DNA of 13,969 nt from Larix sibirica (GCA_004151065.3 NWUY0300030801.1:24699-38667), one strand, 5' to 3'; shown: positions 1-8,688, counted from the stretch's first letter. Program-made: numbers and translations. The notes: a model not told the origin generated them from the letters alone.

Positions 1-323
1 AATTCCAATATTTTGGACAATGAGCGTAATTTTTAGAGTTCAATCGATGTCCTGGTTCCTGTAGGCTGTGTCACAAGTTTTTTATTTGTACCAGGGGATT
101 TTAATGGTATCTATCGTATTATGTAATATTTTAGCAAATCATAATGTTTATTTAAAATTTAGTTCACAATTATATATTCATATATCCTTGGAAACTTTAT
201 AGCTTATGAATTTAAACACATCATGAAATTATATTTACAAGTAATTTATAATATTATCCTTCTTTTGAAATGTTGTTATAAATTGTGTCATTCTTAATTG
301 GAAGGATAAAAATAAGATTTTGA
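1..323. other. AT-rich intergenic DNA, nothing recognised
   Basis: No coding similarity, repeat or RNA gene is visible. The stretch is rich in A/T homopolymer runs and short TATA-like words that are not informative in this composition. Confidence 0.6.
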
Positions 324-480
324 ATTTTTTTTTAAGGGCAATTTTAACTTTGCACTTCTGAGAAGGTCGAGAACCCTCTTTGGAAGGGCTAAGAAGACTC
401 TTTATCCCTACCCCTCTGGATTTGAACCTATTCCCTCCTAAAAAGAAACACATGCTCTTAACCATACTCATATAATTACA
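324..480 (-). mobile_element. Candidate tRNA-derived SINE, minus strand
   Basis: Read on the minus strand, this stretch has an RNA polymerase III type internal promoter. A-box-like TGGTTAAGAGC (plus coordinates 454-464) fits TRGYNNANNNG at all but the last position. B-box-like GGTTCAAATCC (418-428) differs from GGTTCGANNCC at one base. The two begin 36 bases apart, a normal tRNA/SINE distance. About 85 bases of non-tRNA body follow, and the unit ends in a run of nine A on that strand (T run at 325-333). That order is the layout of a short interspersed element. I could not find a clear target-site duplication, so both ends are approximate. It could instead be a tRNA pseudogene beside a chance A run. 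It lies upstream of the kinase-regulator gene in opposite orientation. Confidence 0.5.
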
Positions 481-597
481 TTGATTTAACATTCTAAAAC
501 AGACTCATTTCAAACTTTTTGTCCTCATTTATTTTGTGTTGTTTTGTCCTTTTCGCCCCCCATCCCCCTACCCTTATGATTTCTTATTCACTCGTTC

Positions 598-673
598 CTC
601 TCCCACGCTCCCCTGCCACTCACTCAGTGACCAACCCGCTCTCCACGCTCCCGTCACACTCAGTTACCTACCC
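598..673 (+). repeat. Imperfect direct repeat in pyrimidine-rich upstream region
   Basis: Two adjacent copies about 41 bases apart both run CTCTCC(C)ACGCTCCC, then a CACTCAG core, then an ACC-containing end (598-637 and 639-673). They sit in a C/T-rich patch (about 545-675) that stands out from the AT-rich surroundings, roughly 280-350 bases before the kinase-regulator start codon. Pyrimidine-rich patches are common in plant core promoters and 5' leaders, so this may mark the promoter or transcription start area. No convincing TATA box could be chosen nearby. The open frames crossing this patch show no recognisable protein and are treated as chance. Confidence 0.6.
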
Positions 674-912
674 AATTCAGATCAATCACCACGCTGCAAA
701 ACACATTTTCACTCTTCTTCCGATCCATTTTAAGTCCCTGTATCTGCCAATTTTCAACACATACAGCTCAGAATTGCAAATTTTGAAGAACCTTCAACTG
801 ATATCTGCAATATTTTGAGCGCCCACAAGGCCGTATTAGCAATTTGCTTTGAATCTCCAGAGCAAATAAATACATATCCTGAAGACCCAGAAGCCAATTC
901 TGCCCAGAAATC

Positions 913-924
913 ATGATTTTCTAG
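913..924 (+). promoter_or_regulatory. Minimal upstream ORF 1 (3 codons)
   Basis: ATG ATT TTC TAG lies 40 bases before the main start codon in the presumed leader. If it is transcribed, scanning ribosomes would meet this start first. The transcription start is not known from sequence, so its presence in the mRNA is inferred. Confidence 0.4.
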
Positions 925-929
925 GTTTA

Positions 930-953
930 ATGATACAAAAGAAAGCTCTCTGA
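930..953 (+). promoter_or_regulatory. Upstream ORF 2 (7 codons) overlapping the main start
   Basis: ATG ATA CAA AAG AAA GCT CTC TGA encodes MIQKKAL. Its stop shares one base with the kinase-regulator start codon in the arrangement TGATG (stop 951-953, start 953-955). The two frames differ. A terminating ribosome would be placed exactly at the main start, a layout that could allow reinitiation or limit translation. The effect is inference; the overlap is seen directly. It depends on the leader including base 930. Confidence 0.45.
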
Positions 954-1915
954 TGGAGAAGGAAAGTACTGACACCGGTGACAGTTTCATGTTCAGTTGT
1001 TTTGAATATGATGATGGATCTTGTTTTGATAAGGACTTGAATTTCCCCTGCAATGGAAACAACAGTCCACTGGAGGCCAATATAGAATCCGAAGAATTTG
1101 AATTCAGTATCTGGCCTAATATAAAAGAGTGTGTTGGCAATGTTTCTCCTGCGGATGATTTATTTTATAGGGGCCAACTGCTTCCACTTAATTTGCCTTC
1201 ACGTTTAGAGATGTTCAGAAATCTATCCTCGCCCAAAGAACTTGAAGGTGAAACAGATGGCTTTGATAGATTTTCTTCGGGTTCCAGGGACTCAAACCAG
1301 AGACCTGGTTGCTGCAAGGAGTCCTGGTGCAGGTCTGCTGAAGCTGAGGAGGAAACCCACTTCCAGCCCATGGGTCAATCTGCCAACAAATTGAAGGTGA
1401 AGGCTCCCATGTTTGGATTCAGCAAACTTTCAAAAGAGGGCAAGGATGATTTAAATCATTCTCCTCCTTTTCCTCCTTCCATGGCAAAGCTTATGAGATT
1501 CATGGTGAAATTCAAGTCCATGAACGCTGCTTCTGTGCCATTTTATACCACCGATTACATTACTAAACAAAACCCAGACTCTCCATCAAACAGTGACAAG
1601 ACTAGTACCACTACTAGTATTAAGCATATTATGCACAAGTATGTGAGGCTGGTGAAGCGCAGAATCTCTTCTCAGAGGCTTAATGATGCCCAAACTGGTG
1701 ATCAGCAGTTAAAAATGAATGAGGAACGTGTATGGCCCTGTATTGCAGATGAATCAGGAAGACAAATCCATGTGGGTTTCAGGGACTCTGGTTCTGAAAG
1801 CTGCATGCCCTCCATGAATTCTTCTCTGAGCTTCTGCAGCGAGGACCTTCAGAGTGCCATTGCTTATTGCAAACAATCCAATGGTGAAATTGGCAAGAAG
1901 AAGCATTTGACTTAA
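953..1915 (+). CDS. MAKR/BKI1-like membrane-associated kinase regulator
   Basis: This 320-residue, single-exon gene fits the plant MAKR family, which includes BRI1 KINASE INHIBITOR 1. Seen in order: an acidic segment with FEFS (residues 49-52); the family signature SPADDLFYRGQLLPL (65-79) followed by LPSRLE (81-86); a Cys/Ser-rich variable middle; a basic stretch at 175-190 with MAKLMRFMVKFK; a second basic block KYVRLVKRR (229-237); and a Ser-rich tail ending LQSAIAYCKQSN (299-310). From family knowledge, Lys/Arg-rich segments bind anionic plasma-membrane lipids, and the C-terminal SAIA-CK helix contacts receptor kinase domains; in BKI1 the partner is BRI1. Members act in brassinosteroid, auxin or peptide signalling, and which one applies here cannot be told. 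There is no signal peptide or membrane span. The start is the first ATG of the long frame and gives family-typical length. Two short upstream ORFs precede it. Subfamily is unassigned. Confidence 0.9.
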   Translation: MEKESTDTGDSFMFSCFEYDDGSCFDKDLNFPCNGNNSPLEANIESEEFEFSIWPNIKECVGNVSPADDLFYRGQLLPLNLPSRLEMFRNLSSPKELEGETDGFDRFSSGSRDSNQRPGCCKESWCRSAEAEEETHFQPMGQSANKLKVKAPMFGFSKLSKEGKDDLNHSPPFPPSMAKLMRFMVKFKSMNAASVPFYTTDYITKQNPDSPSNSDKTSTTTSIKHIMHKYVRLVKRRISSQRLNDAQTGDQQLKMNEERVWPCIADESGRQIHVGFRDSGSESCMPSMNSSLSFCSEDLQSAIAYCKQSNGEIGKKKHLT

Positions 1916-2639
1916 ACTTTTGTTTGTCATCCACCTGCATTCAATCTGGTTTAGCTCATACAGGTTGAAAGAGAGTTCTACTCGTGCTTGTGGCTGAAGA
2001 TATCTCTGAGGATTCTGAATGTTCAGATAACACTCTAAAGTCCTCAGGAATATATCTGCAACGAATATAGGACCTATTAACAACTAGAAGGACAATAGTG
2101 TTGAAGGGCTTAAAATCAGAGGGTTATTACACTGTAATTTGAGCTTCTGCTTCTCGTCTTTGGGGAAATTTTTCAAAATGAAGCAACATTATCCGGAATT
2201 TACAAACTCTGAAAACATTATTAGAAACTAATGATACTTTGAAAACATGTTTTCTGATAAAGGCCTGAAATGATGAACTGTAGTTAATAGTAAATATGTT
2301 GCCATTGCAGTATGAATATATGTTTTCTCTAAATCTAATTTTGATTTTCAGAGTTGAACTGGTGAAATTTGGCTAAAACATAATTTTAACTCCCACAAAG
2401 ACCTGCAAATCAGTAAACTTGTATTGGTTTGGTTGTGGTTTGAATGCAGTGTATTGGTTTGAGTGCGGTAAGCAATTTTTGTGATCATAATATAAAGCAT
2501 GTTTTTCTTATGTGAGGGGAAACAGAAAATGTACTGGTCTTCCAATGACAAGCCTTTGGGCATTTGTGGCTGTGTGGAGACAAACACCCCAATTCTGTCA
2601 TTCACAGGATATTGGGCATTTGTAGGCCACAAAGAAAGG
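1916..2639 (+). other. Downstream/3' region of the kinase-regulator gene
   Basis: This probably starts with the 3' UTR. No strong AATAAA occurs soon after the stop; the first clear ones are at 2715-2726, and plant signals are often variant, so the 3' end cannot be placed. Short internal repeats are visible: TGTATTGGTTTG occurs twice (about 2419 and 2452), and GGGCATTTGT occurs at about 2558 and 2613. No coding similarity is recognised. Confidence 0.5.
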
Positions 2640-3467
2640 AAGTGCTCTTGGGAATAAGTTAATAATTTAATTATATATAATTTAAATTGTTAAAATTGTA
2701 TTATAAACTGTTGAAATAAAAATAAAACTCAAAAATTGTTTTAGAATTTGATGAAATTAAAAATTTTCATTATCAAAATTGTGAATTGTGATTGTTATAA
2801 GATGGAAAGGACTATTTGCTAAACTACTGTTCTATCAAGAATTCTTCACTATTAAAAGCTTCACCTATTTTTTTCAAAAGGATAACTTTTTTCTAATTTT
2901 CTTATTGTATTTAATTAGTAAAAATTCACTTATACGATAAGTAAAAGTTTTATTAAAATAAAATATATATTTTTATAATTTTAAATTAAAAAATAAAAAG
3001 ATGAACATTTCGTACATTTCTATGGACTTTTGGTTGTAGGTGAAAATATGTTAATTGTGTTTATTGAAATTTTCTTTTTCAAGATGTAAATAAAGCATAA
3101 CTTAAAAATGGTGAAGCAACTTAAAGGTTGTTGCTTTTTTACCATCAAAGTGTAGGCACAATATTATTGAATTATTGAGTACATGTCTTCTATGCCTTTT
3201 CATTATAATCGACTATTTATGTGTTTTTTTGGGTGGTAGTTATTTATGATAAATGGTCATCGCATGCACTATTATGATAGTAGTTTAAGATTTTATTTGT
3301 TTCTTTGTGATTTAGGTATCAACATAAAATTATATTTACTCCTCGTTGGTAAAGGACATCTCTAGTGATAAATATCAAGGAGTTTGTTGTTGAATGCGTT
3401 GAGAGTCATTGCATAAAAGATGTTGACCAAATTTCTATGTGCAAAGATAAGTTAACATGTTACCATA
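2640..3467. other. Very AT-rich spacer
   Basis: This is a spacer dominated by A/T runs, especially at 2660-3010. I see no open frame of note, RNA gene or recognisable repeat. It lies where a complete Ty3/gypsy element on the minus strand would carry its reverse transcriptase region, but no such coding similarity is visible. Confidence 0.6.
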
Positions 3468-3771
3468 CTAAGGATTATCTGATGAAATAAAAAAGAGGTG
3501 TTCATCAAGAAAGTTGTCATTCAACCGAAAGTGGATGGGGTCTCTCGTATAAATAACAAGCTTGATATAGAGGAAGCCATAGATGGTGCCTCTTAATTGA
3601 TGTGATTGTGCATACAAGAGTCGATCTTGCCATGGTAACTTGAGGTGATGCACTGTGGTATGCTCTTAGTAATGTGAAAATTATGAAAATAATTAGGCCC
3701 ATCTCCATGTAAGATTGGGTTTCTTAACTTACTCCTATGAGGGGTAGAACATTGTTTAGATTGGGAGATGG
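3468..3771 (-). pseudogene. Decayed post-protease linker of the retroelement
   Basis: Three short overlapping open pieces in different frames lie directly after the protease remnant on the same strand. None shows a reverse transcriptase motif. Position suggests the protease-to-reverse-transcriptase linker. This is the last stretch I can tie to the element. Confidence 0.35.
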
Positions 3772-4321
3772 TCAAAGTTCATAATGTGTTAACTGGTCTA
3801 TACTAACAACCTTCCCACTAAGTTGGACCATTATCATGTGGAATATCAAAGAGGCAATTGCCTTCATAGTGTACATATCATTGCACCTGAGAAGAATGTT
3901 GTAATCCAATGGGATGTCTATGACCTTGATATCAATTAAGATTGTCTTCCTTGCTAGTTCAACAAGAATGATCTTTTATAGACCTTCAGGTTGGGAAGGA
4001 CAACCATTATAAACACGAAAACTAATGGAAGATGGAATGAGCTCCAAGGAGCTTAGTTTTTTTCCAAACTATAATGGACATGATACAAGTAGATGCACCC
4101 TTGTCAATGATACCTTGGTGAATGATGTTGTTTTCGATTGAGACTCGAATTTGAAATGCAACTAACAATGGAAGTTGATTCTCAAAATTATCTAGATCAA
4201 ATGTCATTAACAATGAATTTGATGGAGCTACAATGCCCAAAGCATACAATAAAGATTTCCTCTGGGACGAACATGTTTGGAGGATCTTGAGAGAGGACAT
4301 GGTAGTCGAGGATTGTGCCAA
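3772..4321 (-). pseudogene. Retropepsin-like protease pseudogene, split by frameshift
   Basis: The first half (4321-4022) carries IIDKGASTCIMS, the catalytic aspartate loop of a retropepsin-type protease; its Asp codon is at 4105-4103. The usual D-[ST]-G is D-K-G here, and D-x-GAS variants do occur in plant gypsy proteases. The second half (about 3960-3772) is in another frame. It reads VELARKTILIDIKVIDIPLD and then DYNILL, the hydrophobic second signature that normally continues as ILLGR; here it is ILLRC, so the conserved Gly is lost. A TAA lies just before the second half and a TGA ends it at 3774-3772. The order and orientation match the gag pieces upstream. Confidence 0.8.
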
Positions 4322-4938
4322 GTCATCGACGATACTATAACTATGAGTGGCTCTTGCATGGGGTTATGAGTAGTACATCATAGAGGCACCTTTGGTACAC
4401 CTGGCATAGGGTTGCTACTAGGGTGCAAAATTTAGAAAGGACCATTGGTGGATGGTTGGGTGTCCTTTGGGTTTTCCAAGGTTGAATCAAGCCACATTCT
4501 ATATTGTCGATTGTGATTATGAAGATTAATCTCTATTGATTTCATGAACATGTTTTGATGGGAAGGACCTTCTGGTTGAGTGATATTTTGAGGTGGATGT
4601 GATCCTAAGAGTTGTGAAGAGTTGTTGGTTTCTTGTTGGTTAGCTACAACTCCTTATTAGGGAAAGGGTTGTGCAGAATTGTTGGTTGTGGCTGGGTGGG
4701 AAATGATCATTTCGGGGTATTAGTCCCTAGTGAGAGATTATCTCCTTGGCCAATCATCCTTTTCTTCATTTTGTTGAACTCAACAATTAGGGTGTAATGG
4801 TTAAGGTAATGTCCAATAATGTGCAAGGAAAGTTGGTCTAGAGACTATTCTTCTTTCCTTACTTAGGTTGATTGTAGTTTCCAAAAATTCTAGTTCCAGC
4901 TTCGTAGGTTGGCATTGTGCCCTATGTTATTGGGTGGT

Positions 4939-5492
4939 TTAGGGTTTTCCCCCTATTCCTTGCGATGGGTTTTGCACTTTGTTCTCCCCTTTCTTTTTTA
5001 TGTTGTTTTCTGGATTTGAGGGATTTACTATGTTCAGTTGCTCAAATGATTGGGTTTGCTGAGTGGGTGAAAGTTGGACAATGTTGGCATTGACTTGTTG
5101 TGTGGAGGTTTCTAGTGTCGCAACCCATACTAAGGTGTCAAGGAATGGGTAACAAGGATTGGCTTGTGGAGGACCCTTGTATGGGTTGTGTGAAGTATAA
5201 GATGTAAACTTTCCTCCATTACAATTTTGGCTATTACATGTCAAGCCATGCACATATTGTGAAGCATGAAACCTAGAGGGGGCATGCTACGATTTGATGG
5301 TCATGGGCCACCATGTAAGTTGTTTAGAGCAACATGGGTCATGTTGTAGTGCCTATATGTCGGTTGATAATAGGAAGTGCTAGTGCCACTTTGGGAAATG
5401 CTAGCTCCTTTGTAATGGTAACCATGGTGATTGATTTCATAGGGGGTGGTGTGCCCATATGGGTTAGTAGTGTGACCCATAGATCCAACCAC
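4939..5492 (-). pseudogene. Gag-protease linker remnant
   Basis: Two open pieces in different frames lie between gag and protease. The first (5492-5301) is rich in His, Tyr, Thr and Gly. The second (5253-4939) is rich in Asn, Pro, Gln and Ser, ends in a Lys-rich segment, and is again in the gag frame. At least two frame changes are needed to read from gag through both. I could not find a complete CCHC zinc knuckle. Assignment rests on position and composition rather than on a conserved motif. Confidence 0.5.
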
Positions 5493-5640
5493 CCCTTCTA
5501 CTCCATGACATGCACTAGGAGTAGCTCATTCTTTAAGAATGACCTTGTTTTTTGTTTGAGGCATGGTAGTAGCCACATCTTTGGTGATCAAGGGTAAGAG
5601 TGATTTCAAAAACAATCAAAGTGGACTCTTCCATTTACTT

Positions 5641-6315
5641 CTATATTACACAACCTATGTGGTTGACACCAATCACAATATAGGTAGATGCGGTTTGGAA
5701 AAAATATGTGAGGAGTTCCAATCCAGTGTCATGGTGTACTGGGAATTGGAAGGAGATTAGTAATGCATTATATAATGATGTAAAATTTGCATGTGACCCT
5801 ACTGCTTTGTTGATGTGCCATTTAGTTAATGGTCTACTAAGGTTTCTTTGAAATAACATAAGTCGTCTAGTATCATTGGTGATGTTATTAGATGAACACC
5901 ATAGATGAAACATCGTGACCTGATTAGTTGGATCTTCAACTGCCCATCCCTCAAACTTTGGTATATCATAGGGTGAGCATGGGTGGTTAAGCCAAATTTT
6001 GCAAGAAAGGGTCATTGATGAGCTTTGTCAAATATGGGATATTTAGACAACCATATACAGTAAATTAGGAATGAATGGTGGTGGATGAGGTGGTGGTGGT
6101 GGTAAACATGCCATTGGGGATGATTGATGTGCACTTGGAATCAACGGAGGAGAGTTCCAAGAAGATCCAATATGTGATGAGTTTAATAAGGGTGATCCTA
6201 GTAAACTAAACCTACAAAAGTTGTACCTGAAGGTGGGTGTGAGGGGAATTTTGATCGTCTTGATGGAAAAATAGAAATAGTAGGAATTCCTCCAAGCATA
6301 GGAGGGAGGCCACAA
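5641..6315 (-). pseudogene. Gag pseudogene (retrotransposon capsid-type)
   Basis: The N-terminal piece (6315-6043) is rich in Pro and Ser and includes a CLPPPPPHPPPF run. The core follows in the same frame after two in-frame stops, TAA at 6045-6043 and TGA at 6030-6028. In the core, PKFEGWAVEDPTN is followed by FHLWCSSNNI, RRLMLFQRNLS, KWHINKA and FQFPVHHDTGLELLTYF. This is the arrangement of a plant gypsy Retrotrans_gag domain: helices with conserved Trp and Leu-Phe, then an F-[SR]-Q-like segment. The frame closes at 5641 before the full C-terminal part of the domain. Gag normally forms the retrotransposon particle; this copy could not make full-length protein. Confidence 0.85.
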
Positions 6316-7140
6316 AGTCTATGAGAATGCCTAGGTGATTCAAGGTTTGTTATGGTTTCTAATTGAATCAGATTTGATGGAGCATAATATAGTACAATGG
6401 TAAACTATTGCTAGTAATTTTACTTCAAAGAAATTATATGTTTACTTCCAAAGCAATTTGCAAGTAGTGCAATGATGTTATATGAATATATTAAACTAAA
6501 CCACAATATGTGTTTTTGATGTAGAGTTTTTTTTCGTTAGATGATGGTTTTGAAAAAGTAAGAGCATGTAATGCAGTTAGACCTTCCAAAAGATGCCAAC
6601 AAATGAACCATGAATCCACCTAGAACAACACGTAAAGATATAAAAGAATTAGTTATAATGAAGGGAATTTGGGGCATGTCCCAATGGCACTAGTGACATA
6701 TTGCTTGCTGAAAGGTTACCCCATGATTTGTTGAAGTGTAGACACAATCTTGTACTTCAAAACATAACATATGAATTTTGTCTAAGTGGATTTGGTTGCT
6801 ATTATTTTCACTTTAAACAAGTCAGTATATGTGATGTGATGTAGTGAATACAATCTACGTGTAATAAATTCAACTACTTAAAATACACAATATATGATTC
6901 GAAGTACACATAACATGTGTTTAAAAGAAAGCACACAATATACAATCAAAAGTATCCATAACATCTGTTTAGAAGAAAGCACAAAATGGAGGAAAATTAC
7001 AAAGTCACAATCATTGTATTATTTAAACAAACGCCATGAGTGGAAATATCTGTGACTAGACTCTAGAGCAATATGAGAATGCAAGAGGAACAACAGATGC
7101 ATGAGTACAGCTGCAGAAATTGTCATTTACAACGGCTGGT
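6316..7140. other. Non-coding stretch beside the retroelement
   Basis: On the minus strand this lies upstream of gag, where a 5' untranslated leader and LTR would be expected. I could not identify LTR ends (TG...CA with a duplicate elsewhere) or a primer-binding site. Apart from the 48-bp tandem repeat near 6.9 kb, nothing is recognised. Confidence 0.45.
6885..6980 (+). repeat. Two-copy 48-bp tandem repeat
   Basis: Two adjacent units each run ACACAATATA, then an ATAACAT(G/C)TGTTTA core, then GAAAGCAC (6885-6932 and 6933-6980). They differ at several positions, and the start of a third (GCACAAAATGG) follows at once. This is a minisatellite-like duplication with no coding content. Confidence 0.75.
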
Positions 7141-7816
7141 AGAGCGACCCCATTTTTAGAGGAAAAAAAGGCTCTATGTAAATAGATTCATGAATATATG
7201 CCATATTGATTACAATTAAATGACGAGACAATGAAAACATGTCAAATACTATATGAAAAGTATGACAATTATGAACAATATTAATGCATTTGATATGCTT
7301 CTTCTGACTATGTCAAATTAACAAATTTAATGTGATACATCAATATAATCATTTAACACAACTATAACCATATGTTATCTTTATACTAATTGTACAAGAT
7401 ATTAATAACAAAAGTCAAGGATATGATCCCAAACAAATGACATAGACACTGACCAAACAAGCGTTGCTAATAGGCATGATGCAAATGAAGAAATTTTACG
7501 TGCATACACAAGATTATTACATTGGAAAACACGGCAATTGTTAGACCAAGCTATTGTATAGTCATGTGTAAGGAATCATAATTATTGGCAATACAAGCGT
7601 CAAGGATCTAGTTTGAGCTTAAGTCATTTTTTTCTCAATTTATAAGTATATTGAACCCCTTATTAGATCAAGCTTTTACCGTACACAAAAAACACTGCTA
7701 TCTGATACTTGTATTGCCACTTTCAATACTTTCATGTTGCGAACAAGAGAAACCTGGCCTAATGACAACTAAGAAATTAATGAATAAAAAAGACTTGACA
7801 TTGTCATTCTCCTCGC
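7141..7816 (+). repeat. Tandem duplication, unit 1 (about 676 bp)
   Basis: This is the first of two adjacent direct copies. It begins AGAGCGACCCCATTTTT and ends in ATTCTCCTCGCAG. The copies match along their length with substitutions and small indels, roughly 85-90% identity by eye. The longest exact block, about 49 bases, starts at 7285 and is offset by 676 from its partner at 7961. No reading frame is conserved between the copies, so the unit is non-coding. No terminal repeats or target duplications were seen. Confidence 0.85.
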
Positions 7817-8490
7817 AGAGTGGCCCCATTTTTGTAGGGAAAAAAGGGTCTATGTAAATGGATTCATCAATATATGCCATATTGATAACAATTAAATGAT
7901 GAGGAAATGACAACATGTCAAATACCATATGAAAAGTATGACAATTATAAAAAGTATTAGTGCATTTGATATGCTTCTTCTGACTATGTCAAATTAACAA
8001 ATTTAATGTAATACATCAATAGAATCATTTAACACATTTATAATCATATGTTATATTTATACCAATTCTATAAGATATTAATGGCAAAAGGCAAGGATAT
8101 GATCCCAAACAAATGACAAAGACACTGACCAAGCAATCATTGCTAATAGGCATGATGCAAATGAAGAAATTTGTGTGCATACACAAGATTGTTACATTGG
8201 AAAACATGACAATTGTTAGATTGAGCTCTTGTATAGTCATGTGTAGGGAATCATAATTATTAGCAATACAAGCGTCAAGGATCTAGTTTGAGCTGAAGTT
8301 TTTTTTTCTCAATTGATGAGTATATTGAACCCCTTATTAGATCAAGATTTGACCATACACAAAAGACATTGTTATCTAATACTTTTTATTGCCACTTTCA
8401 ATACTTTCCTATTGTAAACAAGAGAAACCAAGCCCTGTGACAACTAAGAAATTCATGAATAAAAAAAGCTTGTTGTCATTCTCATTGTGC
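7817..8490 (+). repeat. Tandem duplication, unit 2 (about 674 bp)
   Basis: This is the second direct copy, starting AGAGTGGCCCCATTTTT immediately after unit 1. It carries the same ordered landmarks: TCTATGTAAAT, ATATGCCATATTGAT, GATATGATCCCAAACAAATG, GGCATGATGCAAATGAAG, TATTGAACCCCTTATTAGAT and GCCACTTTCAATACTTTC. It runs into module P of the following mosaic near 8478. A head-to-tail junction with no spacer points to a local duplication rather than two independent insertions. Confidence 0.85.
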
Positions 8491-8535
8491 CTTCCTTTGA
8501 ATGCTTTGGAAATAAGTTGGAGGCAGTTTGGAACT
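8478..8535 (+). repeat. Repeat module P, copy 1
   Basis: ATTCTCATTGTGCCTTCC leads into a purine-rich AAGTTGGAGGCAGTTTGG. The module recurs at 10101-10160 and 10215-10267 in the same orientation with moderate divergence. It overlaps the end of tandem unit 2. Confidence 0.6.
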
Positions 8536-8686
8536 TCACATTCACAAACTATGCAGTGCATCTTGACATAGTTTGTAACATTGAAATGAGAGAGTACATC
8601 CACAAAATACAGTCACAGTTTGTGTTAACATTCTTATCAACTATTAAAGTGCAGTCGCAAGATGTGCATTTGGAAATAAAACCATT
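8536..8686 (+). repeat. Repeat module X, copy 1
   Basis: Landmarks in order are AAACTATGCAG, CTTGACA, TACATCCACAAA, a GTTAACATT element, CAGT, and ATGTGCATTTGGAAATA. The same series recurs at 10498-10694, where about 45 extra bases are inserted in the middle. No frame is kept open in both copies. Confidence 0.7.
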
Positions 8687-8688
8687 AA

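Larger units (their letters stand above)
3468..6315 (-). mobile_element. Degraded Ty3/gypsy retrotransposon fragment (gag-protease only)
   Basis: Minus-strand pieces lie in the normal order gag, linker, protease. All are recognisable, but they are split between frames and broken by stops. A proline-rich gag N-terminus starts near 6315, the gag core is at about 6015-5641, the linker at 5492-4939, the protease at 4321-3772, and a poorly preserved post-protease stretch runs to about 3468. No YxDD reverse transcriptase box, RNase H or integrase motif was found in the following 800 bases, and no pair of terminal repeats could be identified. The fragment is therefore truncated and cannot move by itself. 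The family is the plant gypsy type whose gag carries a PKFEG start and an FHLWCSSN motif. Outer limits are approximate. Confidence 0.85.

Noticed and set aside
418-464. An intact tRNA gene at the B-box/A-box motifs
   Set aside because: No acceptor-stem pairing or anticodon stem-loop could be built around the boxes; a SINE or tRNA-derived relic fits better.
519-818. A 99-codon plus-strand open frame upstream of the kinase-regulator gene
   Set aside because: Its composition (Pro, Ser, Thr, Leu) reflects the C/T-rich patch, it matches no family I know, and it overlaps the probable promoter and leader.
754-2083. Minus-strand open frames opposite the kinase-regulator gene (754-1140, 1165-1371, 1754-2083)
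   Set aside because: They are antisense shadows of a gene with a strong protein-family match.
2348-2632. A 94-codon minus-strand open frame
   Set aside because: No recognisable domain and no conserved-looking composition; likely chance in the downstream region.
5334-5760. Plus-strand open frames across the retroelement
   Set aside because: They are antisense to the recognisable gag and linker pieces.
7141-8490. The two 676-bp copies as a pair of LTRs
   Set aside because: They are directly adjacent with no internal region, lack TG...CA ends, and have no primer-binding site between them.
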